A stretch of 64,000 nucleotides of DNA from Caldilineae bacterium (GTDB lineage: Bacteria > Chloroflexota > Anaerolineae > Epilineales > Epilineaceae), in the NCBI GenBank assembly GCA_020634625.1, contig JACKBJ010000003.1, forward strand, positions 1 to 64,000, given 5' to 3'. The notes beneath the pieces are model-generated. The model was not told the DNA's origin and made no database searches. It worked only from the letters and a program-made list of their open reading frames with translations. Shown here piece by piece: positions 33,976-45,824 of this stretch. Positions within the stretch are counted from its first letter, which is position 1; the number at the start of each line of letters is the position of its first letter. The position numbers and the translations under genes are program-made.

Positions 33976-34932
33976 ATGTCCATCGCCGACCTTTCCTTCC
34001 AGGCCGAGCAGCTCGCTGCCCCGGATGAGGAATCGCAGGCCGCGCTGATCTGGCGCCGCTTCCGCCGTCACAAGCTGGCGGTGATCGGGCTGATCATCAC
34101 GATCCTGCTCGGGCTCTTCTCCTACGTCGGTCCCTTCGTCACGCCCTACGACTCGACCCGCATCCCTTCCGGCCCCGACTACGCCAAGGCACGCGAGCTC
34201 GGCCGCGGCGAATGCTACGTCGACCAAGGTGGGGTCGAGCGCTGCCACATCCTGGGCACCGACAAGAGCGGGCGCGACTACCTCACCCGCTTGATGGAGG
34301 GCGGGCGGGTCTCGCTGTCGCTGGCCCTGATCGTCACCATCGTCTCGCAGATCCTGGGGACCATCATCGGCAGCATCAGCGGCTATTTCGGCGGCTGGAT
34401 CGACAGCCTCATCATGCGCATCGTCGACTTCATCTTAACCCTGCCGACCTTGCCGATCTTCCTGGTGATCTACACGCTGATCCCGATGAACGAGATCCCG
34501 GGCGGGTCGATCACCGTGCTCGCCTTCCTGTTCATCATCTTCGGTTGGGTCGGCTCGTCGCGGCTGGTGCGCGGCATGGTGCTCTCGCTACGCAGCCAGG
34601 AGTTCACCGACGCCTCGCGCGCCGTGGGCGCCTCCAACACGCGCATCATCGTGCGCCACATGATCCCCAACTCGCTGGCGCCGGTGCTGGTGGCCGCGAC
34701 CCTGGGCATCGGCGGCATCGTGGTCGGCGAGGCCGGGCTGTCCTTCCTGGGCTTCGGGGTGCAGCCGCCGGACCCCAGCTGGGGCAACCTGCTCCAGGAC
34801 ACGCAGTCGGACATCATGACGGCGCCCTTCCGGGTCTTCTATCCGGGCATGCTGATCTTCCTGATCAGCCTGTCGGCCAACTTCATCGGCGACGCCCTGC
34901 GTGATGCCCTCGACCCACGCCTCAAGCTCTGA
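33976..34932 (+). CDS. Peptide ABC importer permease, DppC/OppC type
   Basis: The 318-residue protein has the OppC_N cytoplasmic start, six membrane helices and the EAA loop 'DASRAVGASNTRIIVRHMIP'. It also has the family motif 'GEAGLSFLGFGVQPPDPSWG' near the end. The loop 'YAKARELGRGECYVDQGGVE' with two Cys before 'HILGTDKSGRDYLTRL' is a small insertion relative to typical DppC. AGAGGAGAG precedes the ATG. Confidence 0.96.
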   Translation: MSIADLSFQAEQLAAPDEESQAALIWRRFRRHKLAVIGLIITILLGLFSYVGPFVTPYDSTRIPSGPDYAKARELGRGECYVDQGGVERCHILGTDKSGRDYLTRLMEGGRVSLSLALIVTIVSQILGTIIGSISGYFGGWIDSLIMRIVDFILTLPTLPIFLVIYTLIPMNEIPGGSITVLAFLFIIFGWVGSSRLVRGMVLSLRSQEFTDASRAVGASNTRIIVRHMIPNSLAPVLVAATLGIGGIVVGEAGLSFLGFGVQPPDPSWGNLLQDTQSDIMTAPFRVFYPGMLIFLISLSANFIGDALRDALDPRLKL

Positions 34933-35035
34933 TAGCATTCGCTCCCGACCGCATGGCCGGAAGCGCTGACCATGCTCCGCGCGCGCTCAGCCCGAGTGCG
35001 AACGCCGTGGAGCCTCGCGCCGAGGAGGACCGGAT

Positions 35036-36123
35036 TTGACCAGCAACACGAAGGACCGCGAGACGCTCCTGGACGTTCGGGGTCTCAAGACCTACTTCTT
35101 CACCGAGGACGGTGTGGTGAAGGCCGTCGACGGGGTGGACATCACCGTTCGGCGCGGCGAGACCCTGGGCATCGTCGGCGAGTCGGGCTGCGGCAAGAGC
35201 GTCACCATGTTCTCGGTGATGCGGCTCATCGGGCAGCCCGGCGAGGTCGTCGAGGGCGAGATTCTGTTCGACGGCCGCAACCTGCGGACGATCCCGGAAG
35301 GCGAGATGCAGGACCTTCGGGGCAACCGCATCTCGATGATCTTCCAGCAGCCGCTCTCCAGCCTCAACCCGGTCTTCCGCATCGGCGACCAGATCAGCGA
35401 GGTCTTCGAGATTCACGAGGGCATCTCGCGTGACGAGGGTCGCAAGCGAGCGGTCGACATGCTGCGCCTGGTCGGCATCCCCGACCCGGAGCGCCGCGCG
35501 CAGGCCTTCCCGCACGAGATCTCGGGCGGTCAGGCCCAGCGCGTGATGATCGCGATGGCCCTGGCCACCGACCCCGAGCTGCTGATCGCCGACGAGCCGA
35601 CCACGGCGCTCGACGTGACGATCCAGGCCCAGATCCTGGACCTGATGCGCGACCTGCGCACGCGCTCCAACACCTCGATCATCTTCATCACCCACGACCT
35701 GGGCGTCGTGGCCGAGATGGCCGAGAACGTGGCGGTGATGTACGCCGGACAGATCGTCGAGTTCGCCGACGTCGACACCATCTTCAAGCATCCGAGCATG
35801 CCCTACACGGTGGGGCTGATCGAGTCGATCCCGGTGCTGGGCCATCATCGCGATCGACTGGCGGTGATCCCGGGCACGGTGCCCAGCCTGGTCGACCTGC
35901 CGCCAGGCTGTCGGTTCGCCGGCCGTTGCGTCGCGCGCATCGAACACGAGCTGACGATCTGCAACGAGCGGAACCCCGAGCTGCTGCCGGTCGAAGAGGG
36001 CCATCTGGTACGCTGCTGGCTCTACCATGACCACCCGCCCACCGGCTACAAGGCGACCCTGGCGACCGGACGCGCCCAGGAAGAGGCCTCGCGGCACTGG
36101 ACCCGCGACGCGGGAGCGATGGC

Positions 36124-36127
<4 letters not shown>
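35036..36127 (+). CDS. Peptide ABC importer ATPase, DppD/OppD type
   Basis: The 363-residue ATPase has Walker A 'GESGCGKSVT', Q-loop 'IFQQPLSSLNP', signature 'ISGGQAQRVMIAMAL', Walker B 'LLIADEPTTALDVT' and an OppD C-terminal domain with an iron-sulphur-like Cys set (C292, C297, C311 and C330 approximately). The start is TTG 35036 with GGAGG 8 bases before. ATP hydrolysis in the cytosol drives import. It overlaps the next ATPase by 4 bases. Confidence 0.95.
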
Positions 36128-37170
<1,043 letters not shown>

Positions 37171-37193
37171 ATGTGCCTGGACGGGCCGAGGAT

Positions 37194-37213
37194 CGATTCG
37201 CCGACGCGAATCG
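37194..37213 (+). terminator. Hairpin ending the peptide importer operon
   Basis: A perfect 8-bp stem with a 4-base loop (37194-37201/37206-37213) lies 24 bases after the DppF stop. There is no long U-run. Confidence 0.55.
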
Positions 37214-37252
37214 GTCCGCGAAGCTGACAATTCGGGCGCATTCCAGACCTGC

Positions 37253-37281
37253 TTGACGCTGCGTGGGATCTGCGGTAGAGT
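37253..37281 (+). promoter_or_regulatory. Promoter of the DNRLRE-type gene
   Basis: TTGACG (37253-37258), 17-base spacer, TAGAGT (37276-37281). Predicted start near 37288, leader about 59 bases with GAGGAGG at 37334-37340. Confidence 0.75.
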
Positions 37282-37346
37282 CCGCGCGCTTTGACCACGG
37301 ATGCGCCTGAGCAGGCGAGCTACGACGGTTACCGAGGAGGACGAGC

Positions 37347-38345
37347 GTGAAACGGATGCTGACTTTCGCCGCGCTGTTGGCGCTGGCCATGATCGTGGCG
37401 CTGGCTGGCAGCCGGCCGCGTGTCGAGGCTCGGCCCAGCCGGCAGACGCCGATCTTGGTGGTCCTCAACCCGATTCAGGACACCCACGTGGCCACGGGGA
37501 TCAAGACGACCCAGGACAACGTGCCGATGAAGACCGGCCTCTGGCTCGGCGCGGAGTACATCTCGTACATCCAGTTCGAGTTCCCGCCCAGCATGGGCTC
37601 GGGCGCCACCATCGTCAGCGCCGAGCTGCAGCTCTACTGCTTGAAGGGCGAGATCGACGTCGAGAAGGATCCGGAGTTCCAGCTCAGCCCGGTGGTCCGG
37701 GCCTGGAAGGAGCGCGATCTGGTCTGGGACAACGTGCCCAACTCGAGCGGTCCGCGGCTCTCGGCCCGCTGGGGTGAGTGCACCGACGGCGACCGCTGGA
37801 AGGTCGTCTCGGGTGACGACATGACCAACCTGGTGCAGCGCTGGTACGATGGCGCCATCGACAACTACGGCCTCGAGATCAAGAAGAAGAGCGACAGCAA
37901 CGTCGCCCGCTACACCTTCCAGCACGAGACGGCCCAGAACCGCTACCCCTTGGGCAACGCGGCGCGCCTGGTGATCAAGTACGAGGGCGCGACGGTCGAC
38001 ACGCCGACCATCACGCCGACCGACACGCCCAGCGTGACGCCGACGCCCTCGAACACGCCGACGCCGACCGAGACGCCGATCCCCTCGGACACGCCGACGC
38101 CCTCGAACACGCCGACGCCTTCGGACACGCCGACGCCGACCAACACGCCGACGGCCACCCCGGAGTCGCGCCCGGCCTACATGCCCCTGGCGCTCTTCAG
38201 CTGGGACCTGCGCGCCGCCGACGAGATGCCGGTCGAGCCGACCGCGGAGCCGCCGGTGGAGCCCTGGACCGCGCCCGTCGCCGAGCCGGCCACTGCCGCG
38301 CCCCGGCTGAGCTGGCTGGCGCGCCTGCTGCAGCAGCTGCGCTAG
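37347..38345 (+). CDS. Secreted DNRLRE-type carbohydrate-binding-like protein
   Basis: The 332-residue protein has a signal peptide (1-27). It then has a domain (about 35-215) with 'DTHVATGIKTTQDNVPMKTG', 'YISYIQFEFP', 'AELQLYC', 'WKERDLVWDNVP' and 'MTNLVQRWYDGAIDNYGLEI', the pattern of DNRLRE/CBM96-like beta-sandwich modules of surface and wall proteins. A Thr/Pro/Ser linker (about 218-272) leads to 'PAYMPLALF' and a short tail. The start is GTG behind GAGGAGG. Probably surface-exposed; ligand unknown. Confidence 0.75.
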   Translation: MKRMLTFAALLALAMIVALAGSRPRVEARPSRQTPILVVLNPIQDTHVATGIKTTQDNVPMKTGLWLGAEYISYIQFEFPPSMGSGATIVSAELQLYCLKGEIDVEKDPEFQLSPVVRAWKERDLVWDNVPNSSGPRLSARWGECTDGDRWKVVSGDDMTNLVQRWYDGAIDNYGLEIKKKSDSNVARYTFQHETAQNRYPLGNAARLVIKYEGATVDTPTITPTDTPSVTPTPSNTPTPTETPIPSDTPTPSNTPTPSDTPTPTNTPTATPESRPAYMPLALFSWDLRAADEMPVEPTAEPPVEPWTAPVAEPATAAPRLSWLARLLQQLR

Positions 38346-38411
38346 CCGGCGCCTGCCTTCGGGGGCGATGCGTCGCCCGCGGAGCGGCCGCCCCGATCCA
38401 CGCCGATCAAT

Positions 38412-38440
38412 CGCGCCCCGGTCACGATGACCGGGGCGCG
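38412..38440 (+). terminator. Strong hairpin between the DNRLRE-type gene and scpB
   Basis: A 13-bp perfect stem (38412-38424/38428-38440) with a 3-base loop lies just upstream of the scpB promoter and would insulate it from read-through. Confidence 0.7.
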
Positions 38441-38447
38441 CTTGGCG

Positions 38448-38477
38448 TTGACCGACCCGGCTCCGACCGGCTATAAT
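38448..38477 (+). promoter_or_regulatory. Promoter of the scpB-cmk operon
   Basis: TTGACC (38448-38453), 18-base spacer, TATAAT (38472-38477). Predicted start near 38484. An 8-codon ORF begins with ATG 38494 and ends in TGA 38518-38520, before scpB. Confidence 0.8.
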
Positions 38478-38535
38478 CGCAGCGTCGGGTCCGATGACCA
38501 CTAGATGTCGTGGTGTATGATCGATCGGGGGCGGA

Positions 38536-39324
38536 TTGACGGTGGGTGACCAGCACATGGGCGGAGATGTCGCGCTGATGGACGGACCGGAGCTCGAGCT
38601 GGCGGAAGCCATCGAGGTCTCGCCGGCCGCGCCGCTCGACGATCGCGCCGACCCGCCAGGAAGCCGGGGCCGCCAGGCGGCGCTCTGGCACGCTGCCGGC
38701 GTGGCGCCCTCGCTGCAGGCCCAGGTCGAGGGCATCCTCTTCGTTGCCGACCGACCGGTCGATCTGGGCGAGCTGATGCGCAGCCTGGATGCGACGCGGG
38801 CCATGGTCGAGCAGGCCCTGGACGGCCTGGCCACCGACTGCGCCGAACGCGGTCTGCGCGTGCAGCGCAACAACGGCCTCGTGCAGCTGGTGAGCGCGCC
38901 CGAGGTGGCGCCGGCCATCCAGCGCTTCCTGGGCCTGGAGGACTCCACCCGCCTCTCGCGCGCCGCGCTCGAGAGCCTGTCGATCATCGCCTACCGCCAG
39001 CCGATCACCCGGCCCGAGATCGACGCGTTGCGCGGGGTGAACTCCGATGGGGTGATGCGCACGCTGCTCTCGCGGGGCATGGTCGAGCCGGTCGGCCAGC
39101 GCGAGACGGTCGGCCATCCGATCGAGTACGGCACCACCTTCCGCTTCCTGGAGTACTTCGGCATCGGCAGCCTCGACGAGCTGCCGCCGCTGGAGCTAGC
39201 GTCGCCGGACGCGGCCGCGGTGGATCCGCCGGAAGGCCTGCTGGACGACCGCCCCGGCGGGGATGCCGAGGTCGACGCGCGGGCGATCGCCGCGAACGAC
39301 GCCAGCTTGCCCGAGGATGGCTAG
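38536..39324 (+). CDS. scpB: Segregation and condensation protein B
   Basis: The up-to-262-residue protein contains the ScpB double winged helix: 'AQVEGILFVADRPVDLGELM', 'RGLRVQRNNGLVQLVSAPEV', 'ALESLSIIAYRQPITRPEID' and 'GHPIEYGTTFRFLEYFGI'. ScpB dimers bind ScpA and SMC in chromosome condensation. The start is uncertain: TTG 38536, GTG 38542 or ATG 38557 are all in frame and none has a clear ribosome site. The acidic C-terminal 55 residues lie beyond the conserved part. It overlaps cmk by 8 bases; scpA is not in the window. Confidence 0.92.
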   Translation: MTVGDQHMGGDVALMDGPELELAEAIEVSPAAPLDDRADPPGSRGRQAALWHAAGVAPSLQAQVEGILFVADRPVDLGELMRSLDATRAMVEQALDGLATDCAERGLRVQRNNGLVQLVSAPEVAPAIQRFLGLEDSTRLSRAALESLSIIAYRQPITRPEIDALRGVNSDGVMRTLLSRGMVEPVGQRETVGHPIEYGTTFRFLEYFGIGSLDELPPLELASPDAAAVDPPEGLLDDRPGGDAEVDARAIAANDASLPEDG

Positions 39325-40087
39325 CGCGCCTCCGGCGCCTACAGGCCGGCCGCGCCCGCGCAGCATCGCCCTCGACGGTCCGGCGGCGGCGGGAAAGACC
39401 ACCGTCGGGCTGCGTCTGGCCGCGCGGCTCGGCATGCTCTGCTTCGACACCGGTCTGATCTACCGCGCCCTGACGGTGGCCGCGCTGCGCGCGGGCATCG
39501 CCGGCGAGGATGCGCCCGGCCTGGTGGCGTTGTGCGCGCGCGCGCCGATCGAGCTCCTGCCGGATCCCGGCTCGCCCGGCGGCAGTCGGGTGACGGTGGG
39601 CGGCGAGGACGTCACCGACGCCCTGCGCCGGCCCGAGGTCGACGCAGCGGTCTCGGCCGTCAGCGGTCATGCGGCCGTGCGCGCCAACCTGCTGGAGGCG
39701 CAGCGCCGCATCGCGGCGAGCCAGCCCATCGTCATGCTCGGCCGCGACATCGGCACGGTGGTGCTGCCCGATGCCGACCTCAAGCTCTTCCTGGACGCCT
39801 CGGCCGAGGCCCGCGCTCGGCGGCGCTTCCGCGAGCGCCTGGCGCGCGGCGAGCCGGTCGTCTACGCCGAGATCCTGGCGCGCATGCAGGCCCGCGACGC
39901 GCAGGACCGCGGCCGCGCCGTCGCCCCCCTGCGCGCCGCGCCGGACGCCGTGGTGGTGGACAGCGACCGCTGCGACGTCGAGCAGGTGCTGGCGCTCCTG
40001 ATCGCGCTGGCCGAGCGCTGGCCCGACCGGCTGACCCGCGAGGGTGGCCGGGTGGCATGCGCGCCGAACGAAGGCGGGGCCGCATGA
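39317..40087 (+). CDS. cmk: Cytidylate kinase
   Basis: The 256-residue protein has P-loop GPAAAGKTT at about residues 22-30. It also has 'FDTGLIYRALTVAALRAGI', 'VSGHAAVRANLLEAQRRIA', 'MLGRDIGTVVLPDADLKLFL' and the lid 'RMQARDAQDRGRAVAPLR'. These are all diagnostic of bacterial CMP kinase, which makes CDP from CMP and ATP. ATG 39317 overlaps the end of scpB; the order scpB-cmk is common in Gram-positive-type genomes. It overlaps the next gene by 4 bases. Confidence 0.95.
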   Translation: MASAPPAPTGRPRPRSIALDGPAAAGKTTVGLRLAARLGMLCFDTGLIYRALTVAALRAGIAGEDAPGLVALCARAPIELLPDPGSPGGSRVTVGGEDVTDALRRPEVDAAVSAVSGHAAVRANLLEAQRRIAASQPIVMLGRDIGTVVLPDADLKLFLDASAEARARRRFRERLARGEPVVYAEILARMQARDAQDRGRAVAPLRAAPDAVVVDSDRCDVEQVLALLIALAERWPDRLTREGGRVACAPNEGGAA

Positions 40088-40746
40088 TGCGTCGCCTGGC
40101 GCTGGCCGCCTGCAGCCTGGCCGTGCCGCTGCTCCTGGCGGCGATCGGGGTGCGGCTGCTGGCTTCGGGCCCCTTCCTGCGCCTGGTCTATGGCCGGCCG
40201 GGCTTTCCGGCGGCCGAGGGCTTCGACGCGGCGGAGCGGCTGGCCCTGGCCCTGCCCTCGACCCGCTTCATCGTCAACGATGCCCCGCCGGCCGAGCTGG
40301 CCGCGCTCCGGCACGCCGGCGCGCCGCTCTACAGCGCCGACGAGATCGCGCACCTGGTCGACGTGCGGCGGGTCGTCCGCCGCCTGGGCCAGCTGGCGTC
40401 GGCCTTCGGCCTGTGGCTGGTGCTGGTCGGCCTGGCCGCTCGGCGCGGCGGCTGGCTGGCCGCCTGGGCACGCAGCCTGGCGCGCGGCGGCTGGCTGACC
40501 CTGACCGCGGTGCTGCTCCTGGTGCCGGCCCTGGCGCTCTCCTTCGACCTGGCCTTCACCCGCTTCCACCAGCTGCTCTTCGAGCCGGGCACCTGGCAGT
40601 TCAGCGACGACAGCGGGCTCATCCGCCTCTTCCCCGAGCGCTTCTGGTATGATTCGGGCTTGGCCGCCTGTGCGACTCTGGTGGCCGGCGGCCTGGTGGT
40701 CGCCCTCGTGGCGGGCCGAATGGCCGCTGCGCTCGAGCGGCGCTGA
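40084..40746 (+). CDS. DUF1461-type integral membrane protein
   Basis: The 220-residue protein has four likely membrane helices (about 4-24, 98-117, 134-154, 190-212). The family pattern near the third helix is present: 'LAFTRFHQLLFEPGTWQFSD' then 'LIRLFPERFWYDSGL', matching DUF1461/TIGR01906. Function is unknown. It is co-transcribed with cmk (ATGA overlap). Confidence 0.8.
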   Translation: MMRRLALAACSLAVPLLLAAIGVRLLASGPFLRLVYGRPGFPAAEGFDAAERLALALPSTRFIVNDAPPAELAALRHAGAPLYSADEIAHLVDVRRVVRRLGQLASAFGLWLVLVGLAARRGGWLAAWARSLARGGWLTLTAVLLLVPALALSFDLAFTRFHQLLFEPGTWQFSDDSGLIRLFPERFWYDSGLAACATLVAGGLVVALVAGRMAAALERR

Positions 40747-40773
40747 GCCGCCCCCGCAAGGAGCCAGGCGCCC

Positions 40774-41529
40774 ATGACCCACCAGCCCGAGAGCCCGGTC
40801 ACCGCGAAGCCCGACCCGAGCCCATCGGGCGGCGCCCACCCGATCAATCCGCGGGCCTACCGGGCCACGATGGTCGTGCTCAACCGCTTCTTCCGCTATT
40901 ACGTCCGGACGCGGGTGGACGGCCAGTCGCAGCTGCCGGCCGAAGGGCCGCTCCTGGTGCCGCTCAACCACAGCAGCAACCTGGACGCCTTCGTGACCGG
41001 CTTCGCCCTGCAGCGTCCGGCGCACTTCCTGCTCAAGGTCGAGTCGACCGAGCTGCCCCTGATCGGCCGCTGGCTGAAATCCGTCGGCGGCATTCCCGCC
41101 AAGCGCGACAAGCAGGACAACCTGGCCCTGCGCGAGATGATGGCGGTGCTCAAGGCCGGCGGTCTGCTGGGCATGACGCCGGAGGGCACGCGCAGCCTCG
41201 ACGGCCGGATGCTGCCCTACGATCCCGGCTTCGCCTGGCTGGCCCTGCGTACCGGCGCCACCGTGGTGCCGCTGGCGATCCACGGCACGCACGCCATCTG
41301 GCCCAAGGGCGCGTTGTTCCCGCGGCCGGGCCGGGTCTGGTGCCGCTTCGGCGAGCCCTTCGACTGGTCGGGCGAGGGCCGAGCCTCCAAGGAGCGCCTG
41401 GCCGAGCTGGCCGAGGACGTGCGGCAGCGCACCCTGGGCCTGCTGGCCGAGCTGGCGGTCGAGAGCGGCCTGCCCAGCCCGGCCGTCGAGGCCGAAGCCC
41501 GGCTTGGCAGGTCGGCGGCCGAGGTCTAA
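40774..41529 (+). CDS. plsC: 1-acyl-sn-glycerol-3-phosphate acyltransferase
   Basis: The 251-residue protein has the PlsC catalytic motif NHSSNLDAF (H-x4-D) and 'PEGTRSLDG' for phosphate binding, plus 'KVESTELPLIGRWLKSVGGI' and 'PKGALFPRPGRVWCRFGEPF'. It transfers a second acyl chain to lysophosphatidic acid at the membrane in phospholipid synthesis. AAGGAG precedes the ATG. A hairpin follows the stop, and the large glmS leader begins after it. Confidence 0.93.
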   Translation: MTHQPESPVTAKPDPSPSGGAHPINPRAYRATMVVLNRFFRYYVRTRVDGQSQLPAEGPLLVPLNHSSNLDAFVTGFALQRPAHFLLKVESTELPLIGRWLKSVGGIPAKRDKQDNLALREMMAVLKAGGLLGMTPEGTRSLDGRMLPYDPGFAWLALRTGATVVPLAIHGTHAIWPKGALFPRPGRVWCRFGEPFDWSGEGRASKERLAELAEDVRQRTLGLLAELAVESGLPSPAVEAEARLGRSAAEV

Positions 41530-41539
41530 GATGGATCGA

Positions 41540-41564
41540 GGCGGCGCGGACTTCCGGCGCCGCC
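41540..41564 (+). terminator. Hairpin after plsC
   Basis: An 8-bp stem (41540-41547/41557-41564) starts 11 bases after the stop. A second hairpin follows at about 41568-41589. Confidence 0.5.
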
Positions 41565-41715
41565 AGCCGTTTCCCGAGCGCGGGAACGGCTGATCCGCGG
41601 GCCTGCCGATCGGATTCTCGGATCCGCCGCGGGCCTGCCGCGCCATAGGAGTCGCCCCCAGCCAGAGACGGCGTTCCCGACGGCCCCGCGGGCTGGACGG
41701 GACGAGGGTGGACGA

Positions 41716-42010
41716 GCACCAGGCCTGATGGGCCAGCGCGGAAAGCGCGCGAGCGGGCGGCGGGTCGCGACCGCCGTGCCGTGCCCGGCAGGTGACGAGG
41801 TGGAGGTTCCCGGACGCGACGGGCCAAGCGCGCTGGCGGCGGGCCGATACGCGCCGAAGCGCGTGAAAATCGATCGATCGGTGGATGCCTCCGGGGCCGG
41901 CACGGCCCCAGGTCCGGGCGCGCGTCAGACGCCGCGCCCGATGCCCTCCCAACACGAGAGCCGCAGCCGAAAGCCGCCGGGCGACCGGCGGGACAAGGTT
42001 GAGGCGGTGC
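41716..42010 (+). ncRNA. glmS self-cleaving ribozyme / glucosamine-6-phosphate riboswitch
   Basis: The 619-base glmS leader carries the ribozyme landmarks in order. The substrate strand GCACCAGGCCT starts at 41716 (family GCGCCAGRACU; cleavage before 41716). P1 is closed by 41724-41726/41790-41792. The core GACGAGGTGGAGGTT is at 41794-41808 and TCGGTGGATGCCTCC at 41878-41892, with P2 pairing 41802-41806 to 41888-41892. P2.2 is ACC (41718-41720) with GGT (41880-41882), where the family has GCC with GGC: a compensatory change. A GCGA-capped hairpin (41974-41980/41985-41991) is followed by GACAAGGTTGAGG, and P4 is 41960-41964/42004-42008. The segment between the core halves (about 41809-41877) is longer than usual. 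In known members, glucosamine-6-phosphate triggers cleavage and lowers glmS mRNA. Confidence 0.8.
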
Positions 42011-42148
42011 CCGGGGCCGGTCGCCCCGAGCCGGATCGCGCCTGGGCTGCAATCGCCCCGGCGCGGCGCGGCCCGCGAGCGCCCGGCCATCGACCGACCG
42101 TCGCCCTTCGAGGCAGCGGTTCGAGGCCAATACGGGAGGGCCAAGACC

Positions 42149-44104
<1,956 letters not shown>

Positions 44105-44106
44105 GC

Positions 44107-45471
44107 ATGGCGGTGGAGATGGCGCGACAGGACGACCGGCCGGGCGCTGCGCTGCGGATCGTGATGCTGGGTCCCTTCGGGCTGCGGCCCAAGGGCACGA
44201 TGTTGCGCCGGGCGCTGCCCATGGCGCGCGCGCTGGCGGCGCGCGGGCATCGGGTGACGCTGATCATGCCGCCCTGGCACGAGCCGGCGGAGGCCGGCCG
44301 CGCCTGGGACGATCGGGTGCCCGGCGTCCGGCTGGAGTACGTCGCCCTGGCCGGCCTGGGCCTGCCCGGCCTGGGGCACGCCGTGGTGGCGGCGCGCATG
44401 GCCCGCCGCGCGCTGGCCCTCGAGCCCGACCTGGTGCATGCCTTCAAGCCCAAGGCCTACGCCGGCCTGGCGGCCTGGCTGCTGCGCTGGGCCCGGCGCC
44501 TGCCCGGCGCGGCGCGGCCGGCCCTCGTCATCGACACCGACGACTGGGAGGGACCCGGCGGCTGGAACGACCTGGAGCCCTACTCGGCCGTCCAGCGCCG
44601 GGTCTTCGCCTGGCAGGAGCGGGCCGGCCTGAGCCGCCATGCCGACGCGGTGACGGTGGCCAGCCGGAGCCTGGAGAGCCTGGTCTGGGCCATGGGGGTG
44701 ACGCCCGAGCGGCTGGCCTATCTGCCCAACGCGGTCGACGACGCGCCGGGGATGGCGGGCGCGGCCGAAGGGGGCGCCGGATCGGTCGATGGCCCCGCCG
44801 GCCATGGCGCGGCGCTCGGCTTGGAGGCGGCGCCCGACCCCGGCGCCACCCGGCCCTTCACCCTGCTGCTCTACACCCGCTTCTTCGAGTTCGAGCTGGT
44901 CCGACCGCTGGCGCTCCTGGAGCGGCTGCGGGAGCGCCAGCCGGCGGCGCGGCTCCTGGTGGGCGGCAAGGGGCTCTTCGGCGAGGAGCGGCGCTTCATG
45001 GCGCTGGCGCGCGAGATGGGCCTGGCCGATGCGGTCGAGGATGCCGGCTGGGTGCCGCCCGAGGCGCTGGCTGCGCTGCTGGCCCGCGCCGACCTGGCCA
45101 TCTACCCCTTCGACGACACCTTGGTCAACCGCACCAAGTCGGCCTTCAAGCTGCTGGAGCTCATGGCGGCCGGCCTGCCGGTCGTCGCCGAGGACGTGGG
45201 GCAGAACCGCGAGCTGATCGAGGATCGGCGCTCGGGCCGGCTGGTGCCGCCGGGCGACCTGGATGCCTTCGCGGCGGCGCTGGCCGAGCTGGCCGAGGAC
45301 CCCGTGTTGCGGGCGGCCCTGGGAGAAGGGGCCCGGGAGCGGGTGCGGAAACGCTTCTGCTGGTCGCGGCAGGTGCTGGCGCTGGAGGCGCTGTACGCGG
45401 ACGCGGTCGCGCGCGCGGGCGGGGGTGGCGAGCGGCGCCGCGGCGGCGGGCGAAGGGCGATCGACGGATGA
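44107..45471 (+). CDS. GT4-type glycosyltransferase
   Basis: The 454-residue cytosolic or membrane-associated enzyme has the GT-B fold: an N-terminal 'GPFGLRPKGTMLRRALPMAR' and 'AARGHRVTLIMPP', an acceptor side with 'VHAFKPKAYAGLAAWLLRW', and the C-terminal group 1 domain with 'FFEFELVRPLALLERLRERQ', 'YPFDDTLVNRTKSAFKLLEL' and 'MAAGLPVVAEDVGQNRELIE', where the usual E-x7-E region sits. Donor and acceptor are unknown. It starts 2 bases after glmS, so it shares the ribozyme-controlled transcript and likely uses glmS-derived sugars (inference). Confidence 0.88.
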   Translation: MAVEMARQDDRPGAALRIVMLGPFGLRPKGTMLRRALPMARALAARGHRVTLIMPPWHEPAEAGRAWDDRVPGVRLEYVALAGLGLPGLGHAVVAARMARRALALEPDLVHAFKPKAYAGLAAWLLRWARRLPGAARPALVIDTDDWEGPGGWNDLEPYSAVQRRVFAWQERAGLSRHADAVTVASRSLESLVWAMGVTPERLAYLPNAVDDAPGMAGAAEGGAGSVDGPAGHGAALGLEAAPDPGATRPFTLLLYTRFFEFELVRPLALLERLRERQPAARLLVGGKGLFGEERRFMALAREMGLADAVEDAGWVPPEALAALLARADLAIYPFDDTLVNRTKSAFKLLELMAAGLPVVAEDVGQNRELIEDRRSGRLVPPGDLDAFAAALAELAEDPVLRAALGEGARERVRKRFCWSRQVLALEALYADAVARAGGGGERRRGGGRRAIDG

Positions 45472-45824
45472 TCGCGCGGCTTCGGACCTGGCTGCCGCTC
45501 CTGGCGTGGATGGGGCTGATCTACCGCTTCAGCGACCAGCCGGACCTGCCGCAAGTGGCCAGCTCCTGGTTGGACTTCCTGATCAAGAAGGGGCTGCACG
45601 CCACGGCCTACGGCATCCTGGCCTGGCTCTGGTGGCGAGCGCTGTGCGCGGCGGGATGGCGCCGGCCGCTGCGCTGGGCGCTGGGGCTGAGCCTGCTCTA
45701 CGCCGCCAGCGACGAATGGCACCAGACCTTCGTGCCGGGGCGGCACGGGCAGGTGACGGATGTGGTGATCGACGGCCTCGGCGCGCTGGCGGCCAGCGTC
45801 TGGCTGCGCCGGCCACGGCTCTAG
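45468..45824 (+). CDS. VanZ-like membrane protein
   Basis: The 118-residue protein has three or four membrane segments with the VanZ-family pattern 'WMGLIYRFSDQPDLP', 'KKGLHATAYGILAWLWW', 'YAASDEWHQTFVPGR' and 'DVVIDGLGALAA'. VanZ members are small membrane proteins, one of which raises teicoplanin resistance; most have no known role. It overlaps the glycosyltransferase by 4 bases, ending the glmS operon. Confidence 0.9.
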   Translation: MIARLRTWLPLLAWMGLIYRFSDQPDLPQVASSWLDFLIKKGLHATAYGILAWLWWRALCAAGWRRPLRWALGLSLLYAASDEWHQTFVPGRHGQVTDVVIDGLGALAASVWLRRPRL

